From contig PZPC01000042.1 of assembly GCA_003045895.1 (NCBI GenBank), positions 1-42,132 on the forward strand: a stretch of DNA of 42,132 bases, written 5' to 3'. The stretch is from Bacteroidota bacterium. Lineage in GTDB: Bacteria; Bacteroidota; Bacteroidia; Chitinophagales; Saprospiraceae. Under the pieces are notes generated by a model. The model did not search any database. It was not told the DNA's origin and saw only the letters and a list, made by a program, of their open reading frames with translations. Position numbers and translations under genes: made by a program. This document shows, one piece after another, positions 1-6,079 of this stretch (its first letter is position 1; the number at the start of each line of letters is the position of its first letter).

Positions 1-18
1 CGAGTTGTGAAATATAGA

Positions 19-197
19 GTCAGAGAGGGTAGTCCACTAGAACAGGGATTAAGACATTTCTTGGTTCGTTCCGGTAAAAATTTCACCGTACGTCAGAGAG
101 GGTAGTCCACTAGAACAGGGATTAAGACCAGATTACAGATTATCTTTCAGTGCTGCCTAGAGGGTCAGAGAGAGTAGTCCACTAGAACAGGGATGAC
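19..197 (+). CRISPR. Tail of a CRISPR array (three repeats)
   Basis: Two identical 37-nt repeats lie at 19-55 and 92-128. They begin GTCAGAGAGGGTAG and end GGGATTAAGAC. A third copy at 164-197 has one substitution and a 3-nt TAA deletion near its end. The spacers at 56-91 (36 nt) and 129-163 (35 nt) are unrelated to each other. Constant repeats with unique spacers of equal length are the CRISPR signature. The decay of the right-hand copy suggests the trailer end is on the right, so leader and any cas genes would lie left of the window. The strand given is the one on which the repeat is quoted; transcription direction is inferred. No cas gene is present here, so the type cannot be assigned. 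Confidence 0.9.
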
Positions 198-336
198 CAG
201 GTAGTAATGCGCCGCCGCTGGTGGTGTAGGAAGGCACGGGTGGTGTGACCTCCGCGAGGGGGAATGTTTTGGACACAATCCTTTGTTATCAAGAGGTACG
301 CCATTCGGCGGGCAGTTTTGCTAAAAACTAAAATGG

Positions 337-410
337 TAGTGGTTCAGGCGCTGAAGCACGCGCCCCACCTCGTGCGCGCTGAAGCACGCGCAACCGGGCG
401 GAAGGAACCG
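337..410. repeat. G+C-rich dispersed repeat, copy 1
   Basis: This stretch shares about 65-75 nt with 969-1045 and 1329-1390. It starts TAGTGGTTCAGGCG, contains two GCTGAAGCACGCG-like boxes around a CCCACC core, and ends near GGAACCG. It is slightly shortened relative to the other two copies. No coding potential is apparent. Confidence 0.7.
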
Positions 411-426
411 CGCAGCGGGTGGACGA

Positions 427-461
427 CACGTGTCGGACACCTCCGAGGTGTCCGACACGTG
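427..461. repeat. 35-nt palindromic hairpin element, copy 1
   Basis: Perfect inverted repeat with arms CACGTGTCGGACACCT and their complement around a 3-nt centre. Each arm contains a smaller palindrome, GTGTCGGACAC. The same element recurs four more times in the window. It ends 2 nt before the degenerate CRISPR repeat, and its length is close to a spacer. Confidence 0.85.
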
Positions 462-463
462 CG

Positions 464-500
464 GATCGAGCGGGTAACCCACCAGAACCGGAATTAAGAC
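464..500 (+). repeat. Degenerate CRISPR repeat copy
   Basis: This 37-nt stretch aligns without gaps to the array repeat at 28 of 37 positions, including the last eight bases (ATTAAGAC). It lies 266 nt beyond the last recognisable array repeat. The gap holds a G+C-rich repeat element and a palindrome. It is best read as a decayed terminal repeat separated from the array by insertions; the insertion history is inference. Confidence 0.7.
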
Positions 501-579
501 GTAAGAGGGCCATACTTCCCATCTATTTTGCCACTATAATATTCCAGCTGACCTAACCATTTCTGTAACTGTTCCACCT

Positions 580-762
580 ATGAACGCTTTATTTTATGAT
601 TGTGTATACCTCCTTAAAGAGGTTGCTAAATTCTTTGACATTACTTACGAAGAAGCCAATATTTGGATTTTTGTGATTATTCATCCACTGATAACAATCT
701 TCTTCATCGTAACTACAATTCTCTTAACGCTTAAAATCAAAAAACTACGGCGTAGACTGTAA
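580..762 (+). CDS. Small single-pass membrane protein, hypothetical
   Basis: A 60-residue protein with an amphipathic N-terminal part (about 1-27), one strong hydrophobic segment (about 28-50, rich in I, F and V) and a basic tail (KIKKLRRRL). This suggests a single membrane span with a cytoplasmic C-terminus. Base composition is more A+T-rich than the repeats around it. A 12-bp perfect stem-loop follows 12 nt after the stop, which supports a real transcription unit. I recognise no characterised family. Its placement in a decayed CRISPR/repeat region, away from other genes, means it could be a chance ORF or a stand-alone small membrane peptide. Confidence 0.5.
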   Translation: MNALFYDCVYLLKEVAKFFDITYEEANIWIFVIIHPLITIFFIVTTILLTLKIKKLRRRL

Positions 763-773
763 AGCCAGCCAGC

Positions 774-815
774 TCCTCTCCAGAATAACCAACTTTATTT
801 GGCTTCTGGAGAGGA
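774..815 (+). terminator. Stem-loop after the small membrane ORF
   Basis: Perfect 12-bp stem (TCCTCTCCAGAA at 774-785 with its complement at 804-815) and an 18-nt loop, followed by a short T-rich stretch (CTTTTCTTT). This fits a transcription terminator for the ORF ending at 762. Confidence 0.6.
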
Positions 816-853
816 TCAGGCTTTTCTTTACACGGTCAGGGCAGGTAGCTCCA

Positions 854-888
854 CACGTATCGGATACCTCCGAGGTGTCCGATACGTG
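854..888. repeat. 35-nt palindromic hairpin element, copy 2
   Basis: Same layout as the copy at 427-461, but GTGTCGGACAC in the left arm has become GTATCGGATAC. The matching change is made in the outer part of the right arm (CCGATACG). One G:T-type mismatch remains. The paired substitutions indicate that the structure is maintained. Confidence 0.85.
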
Positions 889-950
889 TAGGGCTTAATC
901 CCTTCGACAGCTTCCGTGGCCAGGTAGGAAAGTCATCTTGCCAGAGCCCC

Positions 951-1045
951 CCAGGCGCATATCCTATCTAGTGGTTCAGGCGCGCTGAAGCGCACGCCCC
1001 ACCGCGTGCGCGCTGAAGCACGCACCACCAGGCGGGCAGGAACCG
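951..1045. repeat. G+C-rich dispersed repeat, copy 2
   Basis: Most complete copy of the element. It contains GCGCACGC (990-997) and GCGTGCGC (1004-1011), a perfect 8-bp stem around CCCACC. The stem is flanked by two direct GCGCTGAAG boxes. A leading CCAGGCGCAT box is shared with copy 3. Confidence 0.75.
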
Positions 1046-1054
1046 CACCATATT

Positions 1055-1225
1055 GTCGTAGGCTCCAGCCTACGATACGGTATTACCCGGCCTCCTGGCC
1101 GGAAACAGTCCCTGGCCAAATTGTCCCGTCAGCTTCATGCGCCCTCAACATAAACGCCCGTGCCTCCATGATTAACTGCGGCCGGGCGGCCGCCTGATAC
1201 TTCATCGCAGGCTGGAGCCAACGAC
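1055..1225. repeat. MITE-like inverted-repeat element
   Basis: The 22-nt stretch at 1055-1076 and the reverse complement of 1204-1225 match at 20 of 22 positions. The left end (CGTAGGCT/AGCCTACG, 1057-1074) also folds on itself. Inside are further short hairpins, CCGGCC/GGCCGG (1087-1102) and GCGGCC/GGCCGC. The element sits between copies 2 and 3 of the G+C-rich repeat and has no convincing ORF. It resembles a small non-autonomous palindromic element; mobility is inferred. Confidence 0.5.
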
Positions 1226-1253
1226 GATTAGGTCGGGGTCTGGTCAGGACGCT

Positions 1254-1271
1254 CTTTTGCCCAGGCAAAAG
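1254..1271. repeat. Short perfect hairpin
   Basis: CTTTTGCC (1254-1261) pairs perfectly with GGCAAAAG (1264-1271) across a 2-nt loop. It is too tight for a normal RNA loop without opening a pair, but it adds to the dense palindromic content of 1050-1275. No gene is associated. Confidence 0.4.
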
Positions 1272-1309
1272 CACAGGTTCGGGGAACCTTCCTTTCAGAT
1301 CAGATCAGC

Positions 1310-1390
1310 GCACGCCAGGCGCATAGCCAGTGGTTCAGGCGCGCTGAAGCGCACGACCCACCGCGTGCGCGCTGAAGCACACACCACCAT
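1310..1390. repeat. G+C-rich dispersed repeat, copy 3
   Basis: Near-identical to copy 2 from the CCAGGCGCAT box through GTGGTTCAGGCG to CACCACCA. It abuts the decayed WYL-regulator remnant on its right. The same core stem (GCGCACG/CGTGCGC) is present. Confidence 0.7.
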
Positions 1391-1596
1391 GCGCAAAGAC
1401 TTCGCAGGGCTGAGTGGCACAGGTTGACCGGAATATACCGTGTAGCCCAGGGCGCCAGAGCACATCACTTTAATGTCGGCCTGGATCGACCGCAGGGTCT
1501 CGCCGCAGGCAGCCGGCAGGTCCAGCGCTGTTGGCGGCGTTGCAGGCAGCGGTCGATGGTGAGGTAGCGCAGTTGGGCGTGGAGGTTGCTGGGCAT
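1386..1596 (-). pseudogene. Remnant of a WYL-family transcriptional regulator (N-terminal part)
   Basis: Reading leftward from the ATG at 1596, the first about 25 residues (MPSNLHAQLRYLTIDRCLQR, then RQQRW) match the typical start of Bacteroidota WYL-domain regulators. Those regulators open with a winged-helix region carrying an RY-x-T-x-DRC motif. The frame is then lost. In the next frame the sequence continues DLPAACGETLRSIQADIKVM and SGALGY, the continuation of the same domain, with the usual linker of about 15-20 residues missing. It therefore has at least one frameshift, one internal deletion and no WYL domain. WYL regulators are often linked to CRISPR or other defence loci, so this relic beside a decaying array may be a leftover of that context; that last point is inference. 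Confidence 0.7.
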
Positions 1597-1832
1597 TGTT
1601 TTTTTGGAAAATATAGACTTTTTTTCAATGTGTGCAAATACACTGCGTACTACACCTTTAAATTTGTGACAGTTTGAAAAATTGGCCACCCTACTTCGTG
1701 GCCGCTTTAGCCTGACCACGAAAATTGTCAGAGAAGGTAGAAATTCAAATGGAGACTTGACGCTATCTCAATAAACAGAGCGAACCTGAAAAGTCAAACG
1801 ATTAGGACAACTATAGATTTAAAAAACAAAAA

Positions 1833-2171
1833 ATGGATGTGCAAAAAACCGACATGTTTATAATGTCAAACGGAAGATTCTTTGAAGGTCATCAAGTAAA
1901 CATGATTAGAGAAAGACTACTTGTCCTTGATGATTCAAAATGGGCAATGTTATCTGCTACTCAATTCAAAGATCCAACAACAACTTTAATTGTTTCAATC
2001 TTAGCAGGAAGCTTAGGTATAGACAGGTTTATGATTGGCGACACAGGACTTGGGATTGGTAAACTTTTTACTTGTGGCGGTTTAGGAATCTGGACAATTA
2101 TTGATTGGTTCATGATTCAAAAAGCAACAAGAGAAAGGAACATACATAAAATCCAACATTTTTTGTATTGA
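1833..2171 (+). CDS. TM2 domain-containing membrane protein
   Basis: 112 residues. The N-terminal 45 residues are soluble (an IRERLLVLDDSKWAML stretch). They are followed by a TM2 domain: a hydrophobic helix (about 50-62), a GIDRFMIGDTGLGIGKL turn with the conserved G-DRF-G pattern, and a second helix (about 80-95, GGLGIWTIIDWFMI). The TM2 family (PF05154) is found in bacterial and eukaryotic membrane proteins of poorly known function. It is the first gene of a tight operon: the next gene starts inside its stop codon. Codon use is clearly more A+T-rich than the flanking chromosome, which suggests separate origin. The ATG at 1833 follows an A-rich stretch. Confidence 0.85.
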   Translation: MDVQKTDMFIMSNGRFFEGHQVNMIRERLLVLDDSKWAMLSATQFKDPTTTLIVSILAGSLGIDRFMIGDTGLGIGKLFTCGGLGIWTIIDWFMIQKATRERNIHKIQHFLY

Positions 2172-2587
2172 CAACACTAAACAGGAACAAGCTGTACTCA
2201 ATATTGCTTATAGCATGTGTGGCAGGGTATATTTGGCTTTATTTTAGCACAACATCGAACATAACTGAAAACAATTCAGTAGAAGTTTGCTTGATAAAGC
2301 ATGTAACAAATATACCTTGCCCTTCCTGTGGTTCAACTCGTTCTGTAATTTTACTGACAAAGGGCAATTTCGTTGAAGCCTTAGGCTTAAATCCAATAGG
2401 CTATTTAGTAGCTCTTATCATGCTTGTAGCACCTATTTGGATTGTCGCGGACATGATATTTAGGGATAACTCACTATTCAAGTGTTATCAAAAAATTGAA
2501 AACCAACTTAAAAAGCCAAAGTATGCAATCCCTTTGATATTACTTGTCATTATCAATTGGATTTGGAATATCAAAAAAGGACTATGA
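2168..2587 (+). CDS. DUF2752 family membrane protein
   Basis: 139 residues beginning with a TTG codon that overlaps the stop of the TM2 gene (TTGA), which suggests translational coupling. It has an N-terminal membrane helix (about 9-26). The DUF2752 signature follows, CPSCGSTRS at 51-59, with two cysteines in a CxxCGxTR pattern and the NPIGYL motif near 75. Two more hydrophobic segments lie around 80-95 and 118-135. The family (PF10825) is widespread and has no established function; the CxxC pair could bind metal or form a disulfide (inference). Its A+T-rich composition matches both operon partners. Confidence 0.82.
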   Translation: MTTLNRNKLYSILLIACVAGYIWLYFSTTSNITENNSVEVCLIKHVTNIPCPSCGSTRSVILLTKGNFVEALGLNPIGYLVALIMLVAPIWIVADMIFRDNSLFKCYQKIENQLKKPKYAIPLILLVIINWIWNIKKGL

Positions 2588-3021
2588 TACATGTAAAACA
2601 ATTTAGTTACGAGCCTGGAGAACATGAAGCAGAGGCAGCCTCAAGCAGTTATTTGATGTCATTAATTGCAATTATAGTCGGTTTGCCGTTGCCAATAGTC
2701 AATTTAACAGCGACATTGATATTTTATTTAAGCAATAGAAAGTCTACTTACTTTGTTCGTTGGCATTGCACACAAGCTTTGCTTTCACAATTATCTTTGC
2801 TTTTCATAAATAGCTTTGGATTTTGGTGGACAATATCAATAATATTCACAAAAGAGACTATCACAAGTGAATATATTACCTACATAATTGCAGTAATAAT
2901 TTTCAACTTTACAGAATTTATTGCAACTATTTACACTGCTATTCAGACAAGGAAGGGGATCCATGTAGAATGGTGGTTTTATGGTTTATTGACAAACTTA
3001 ATTTGCAAATCAAATTCATAA
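2584..3021 (+). CDS. DUF4870-like (Tic20-like) membrane protein
   Basis: 145 residues from the ATG at 2584. That ATG overlaps the stop of the DUF2752 gene in an ATGA; an in-frame start at 2557 would lie inside the upstream gene and is less likely. A hydrophilic N-terminus is followed by helices at about 24-45, 65-85 and 95-118. The motif YFVRWHCTQALLSQ and the C-terminal WWFYGLLTNLICK are typical of DUF4870-like proteins of Bacteroidota. The family function is not established. It is the third and last gene of the A+T-rich operon. Downstream, the sequence changes abruptly to a fragment of the neighbouring G+C-rich gene. Confidence 0.8.
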   Translation: MIHVKQFSYEPGEHEAEAASSSYLMSLIAIIVGLPLPIVNLTATLIFYLSNRKSTYFVRWHCTQALLSQLSLLFINSFGFWWTISIIFTKETITSEYITYIIAVIIFNFTEFIATIYTAIQTRKGIHVEWWFYGLLTNLICKSNS

Positions 3022-3056
3022 AAAAAGCAATCATCCAAGATGGAAAGTGATGCCTT

Positions 3057-3526
3057 AGCGTAGACTGACTATTGCCATTTTCATTCACGGAGAGGCGAAT
3101 ATTGCTGTTGAGCCAGCGCTTGTTGTCTTCGTCGATATAGAAATAGGCCACATGGTTGTCAAAGGCAGTGGTTTGGGCATCTACTTCCGCAGTCCAGCCC
3201 GTGGGCGTAGGTGTCCCACTGCGCGCCGTCAAAACGGGCAATTACCACCAGGTCGCCAGCCAGGTACAGGTCGCCAGACTGGCTAAAGTACAGGTCGGCA
3301 CCCAGGTAGGCGTGGATGTCGGTGTTTTCCGTCAGATTAGTCCATTCGCCATCGGCAAATTCATAGACGTCAAAGGAGGCCATGAAAACCGCTCCCGCAG
3401 CATTGATCTCAATATCCCAGGCTTCGAAGAACGACGCCCCCAGTGCTGCCTCATCGTAGTGCAGCGAGGTGGGGCCTTGCCAGCGAAACACCCCATCCGA
3501 AGTGGCCAGCCAGAAATCGCCATTGG
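3057..3526 (-). pseudogene. Partial duplicate of the adjacent beta-propeller/T9SS gene
   Basis: This stretch aligns with 4808-5366 of the intact gene at about 95% nucleotide identity over its right-hand 340 nt, in the same orientation. It corresponds to residues about 138-323. It lacks a start, the signal peptide, the rest of the propeller and the sorting domain. An 89-nt internal deletion (intact positions about 4950-5038, at fragment position about 3198) shifts the frame. Similarity stops sharply at both ends (3057 and 3526). It lies between the A+T-rich membrane operon and the palindrome at 3566, and is clearly not functional as it stands. Confidence 0.88.
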
Positions 3527-3565
3527 TGACTATTCGTTTGGCTGGCGTGTGACGATCCCCGACGA

Positions 3566-3600
3566 GACGTGTCGGACACCTTCAAGGTGTCCGACACGTC
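3566..3600. repeat. 35-nt palindromic hairpin element, copy 3
   Basis: Perfect palindrome, arms GACGTGTCGGACACCTT with the complementary right arm. It lies 33 nt downstream of the stop of the propeller gene (minus strand, ending at 3634). It could form a transcript-end hairpin for that gene. Confidence 0.85.
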
Positions 3601-3633
3601 TGATCCGCTACGATAACGAATTTATTTTGGCCC

Positions 3634-5778
3634 CTAAGGAATCACCAAAGCCTGCGTAGCCGACTGCCCATCCACGTGCAGCTGCAAAAAATACAAGCCT
3701 TTGGGCCAATCAGCGAGTAGCATGCTTTCCTGGAAATTGCCCGCCGGCAATTCACCGAAGTCCAGCTGGGTCATCAGTTGGCCCAGGGAATTGTACAGCA
3801 AGGCTTTTACTTTGGCGGTGGCCGGAAGCGTAAAAGCGAGCGTCGCATGTTGCGGAGCAGGGTTGGGGTAGATGGAGAAGTGGGTGGGTAGCCCGAGGTC
3901 TGAAAGCGTGGTGCTCGTGCTGCCCGTCGGGTAGGCGAACACCCCATACCCCCTACTGGCCCACCATAAATTGCCATTATCGTCGAACTTGATCTTGGAC
4001 TCAATCGATGAAGATCGGTTGGGCACGTCCGCAATTAAAAGATCTTCCCATTCGCCGTTCAACAGGGTGGTCACGCCGTATTGGTGGGAAAAATAGACCT
4101 TGCCATTCGCGTCGCTGGCGATGGAGGAGGCATTGTAATTGGCGAACAAGTCGAAGTTGCCCGTAAATGGATTGCTGAAGGTGGTCCCGTCAAATTTGAC
4201 CGCGCCGTATAAATAACCCGGTATCCAGGCGTTGCCATTGTGGTCAAAATGAAAATTGCCATTCACTTTACTAATCACGGGGTACTCAAGGTCCGAATAA
4301 GTGGTCCAAACGCCAGCGCTGGATACTTGGTGGATGAAAGTTCGCCCCTCGGGCTCCCACAGGTCACTTTCGGCGATCCACAAATTGTCGGCCGCATCTA
4401 TGCCATGACCCGTAACGATAGCGGTGGATAGTGGCGAGTTGTCCGCATTATATTCACTTACGGCACCGTTGTCTAGGATATAAATGCTGGCAGAAGCGCT
4501 TGCATAAATTTTGCCTTGCGTATCCACCGCCAAACTTCTACAAGGCCCAAGGCCCATGAATGCCCAACCAGAGCTGGTGTAATGGTAAAGCCCACGGCTG
4601 GAAGCCAACCAAATGTCCTCAGCTGCCAACACGAGGATATCGTTGAAGCTTTCAAAAGGCAGGGTCGTTGTGGGCAGTGGCAGAAAAGACCAGTTGCCTT
4701 GCCCATCCAATTCCACAATATCATAGGCCGTAATAAAATACATAGCGCCATTGGCTCCTTTGTGCAGGTTGTAGGTATTGTTTGTTGCCAGGGTGTGCGG
4801 AGCGATCAGCGTAGACTGAATATGGCCGTTTTCATTCACCGAGAGGCGAATATTGTCATTGAGCCAGCGCTTGTTGTCTTCGTCGATGTAGAAATAGTCC
4901 GCATTGTTGTCAAATGCGCTGGTTTGGGCATCTACTTCCGCGGTCCAGACCTCGTCGGTGAGTTTGTAAATGCCATCCATCTGGGCATAAAAATATAAAT
5001 CCCCGTTCGCATCTTCGGCGAATCCTTTGACGTGTGAACCGTGGGCGTAGGTGTCCCACTGCGTGCCGTCAAAACGGGCAATTACCGCCAGGTCGCCAGC
5101 CAGGTACAGGTCGCCAGACTGGCTAAAGTATAGGTCGGCACCCAGGTAGGGGTGGATGTCGGTGTTTTCCGTCAGATTAGCCCATTCGCCATCGGCAAAT
5201 TCATAGACGTCAAAGGAGGCCATGAAAACCGCTCCCGCAGTACTGATCTCAATGTCCCAGGCTTCGAAGAACGACGCCCCCAGCACAGCCTCATCGTAGT
5301 GCAGCCAGGTTGGGCCTTGCCGGCGAAACACCCCATCCGAAGTGGCCAGCCAGAAATCGCCGTTGGGCGCAATTTCCAGGTCGTAGAGTTTCGTCCTTTG
5401 CGGATCGTAGGCGGGGTGGTCGGGGACCGTCACCTCCTGAAACCCGGTGCCATCAAACAGCGCCAGCACCACGTCGTAGGTGCCAATCCAGGCCGCCGTA
5501 CCATTGGGCGCTTTCGTGATGGTTTGGATGTGGTTGTTGCTGAGCGTGGAATTGGCCTTGTTGAAAATTGTTTTTTCCAGCGTCGCTTTATTCATCACCA
5601 CCAGCCCGGCATCAGTCGCCAGCCACAGTTCGGTGCCCGTATCCACCAGGTCGTTGATCTGCTGCTGGCTTTGGTACGAAACCCATTCCTGGGCATGGGT
5701 GGAACCGATGGATACGATCATTAACGCGAAAAAGAAGTTGGTCTTTAAAAGGCGCATAGCAATAGTTGTTTGCATCAT
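3634..5778 (-). CDS. Secreted beta-propeller protein with T9SS type A sorting domain
   Basis: 714 residues. A signal peptide ends near STHAQ (residue 30); a second possible ATG at 5757 would shorten it by seven residues. The body has repeated blades of the two-component-regulator-propeller type (for example LWLATDAGLVVMN, FWLATSDGVFRRQ, IWLASSRGLYHYTSS, LWIAESDLW, LWWASRGYGVFAY), suggesting one or two propellers. The last about 80 residues (FSIYPNPA..., GLYFLQLHVDG) form the type A C-terminal signal recognised by the type IX secretion system. The protein is therefore expected at the cell surface or outside. There is no histidine kinase domain, so a sensor role is not implied. Part of it is duplicated downstream. 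Confidence 0.88.
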   Translation of the reverse strand: MMQTTIAMRLLKTNFFFALMIVSIGSTHAQEWVSYQSQQQINDLVDTGTELWLATDAGLVVMNKATLEKTIFNKANSTLSNNHIQTITKAPNGTAAWIGTYDVVLALFDGTGFQEVTVPDHPAYDPQRTKLYDLEIAPNGDFWLATSDGVFRRQGPTWLHYDEAVLGASFFEAWDIEISTAGAVFMASFDVYEFADGEWANLTENTDIHPYLGADLYFSQSGDLYLAGDLAVIARFDGTQWDTYAHGSHVKGFAEDANGDLYFYAQMDGIYKLTDEVWTAEVDAQTSAFDNNADYFYIDEDNKRWLNDNIRLSVNENGHIQSTLIAPHTLATNNTYNLHKGANGAMYFITAYDIVELDGQGNWSFLPLPTTTLPFESFNDILVLAAEDIWLASSRGLYHYTSSGWAFMGLGPCRSLAVDTQGKIYASASASIYILDNGAVSEYNADNSPLSTAIVTGHGIDAADNLWIAESDLWEPEGRTFIHQVSSAGVWTTYSDLEYPVISKVNGNFHFDHNGNAWIPGYLYGAVKFDGTTFSNPFTGNFDLFANYNASSIASDANGKVYFSHQYGVTTLLNGEWEDLLIADVPNRSSSIESKIKFDDNGNLWWASRGYGVFAYPTGSTSTTLSDLGLPTHFSIYPNPAPQHATLAFTLPATAKVKALLYNSLGQLMTQLDFGELPAGNFQESMLLADWPKGLYFLQLHVDGQSATQALVIP

Positions 5779-5825
5779 TTTTAAATTAACACCAAACGAA
5801 ATTCGAGGTAAAGGGCGAAGAACTA

Positions 5826-5891
5826 GTTTTAGCGATTTTTGCCTTTTCTCCCTTTAGGGTTGGGGTAAAAAAAGGCGAAAATTGCTGAAAC
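5826..5891. repeat. Imperfect inverted repeat between divergent genes
   Basis: The arms at 5826-5847 (GTTTTAGCGATTTTTGCC...) and 5870-5891 pair at 19 of 22 positions across a 22-nt spacer. It lies in the 301-bp region between the divergent genes starting at 5778 and 6080. Either a regulatory site or a small palindromic repeat is possible. The rest of this region is A+T-rich with no clear promoter match. Confidence 0.45.
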
Positions 5892-6079
5892 GGTTTTTAT
5901 GAGAAAGCCCTAATTCGAGGTGTTGGTCTCAAAACATACCCAAATCTAGGGCTATATTCTTGTTGTCTCAAGTAGAAAACTTATCATTAATAAGGTTTCT
6001 AAATGGTATTTTATACAGGTTATTCTATTTAAAAAGAATAATTTGGCCTGCCATTAATAAGAATTCAATTTTTATATAA

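Noticed and set aside
264-497. 77-codon open frame across the repeat element and palindrome
   Set aside because: It reads straight through the dispersed repeat and hairpin, has repeat-driven composition (HLRGVRHVR) and no family resemblance. The same peptide motif arises wherever the palindrome occurs.
1006-1274. Two overlapping 63-codon open frames on opposite strands
   Set aside because: They lie inside the inverted-repeat element; the frames are by-products of palindromic G+C-rich DNA.
3156-3659. 167-codon plus-strand frame
   Set aside because: It runs antisense to the duplicated fragment of the propeller gene and through the palindrome; no independent support.
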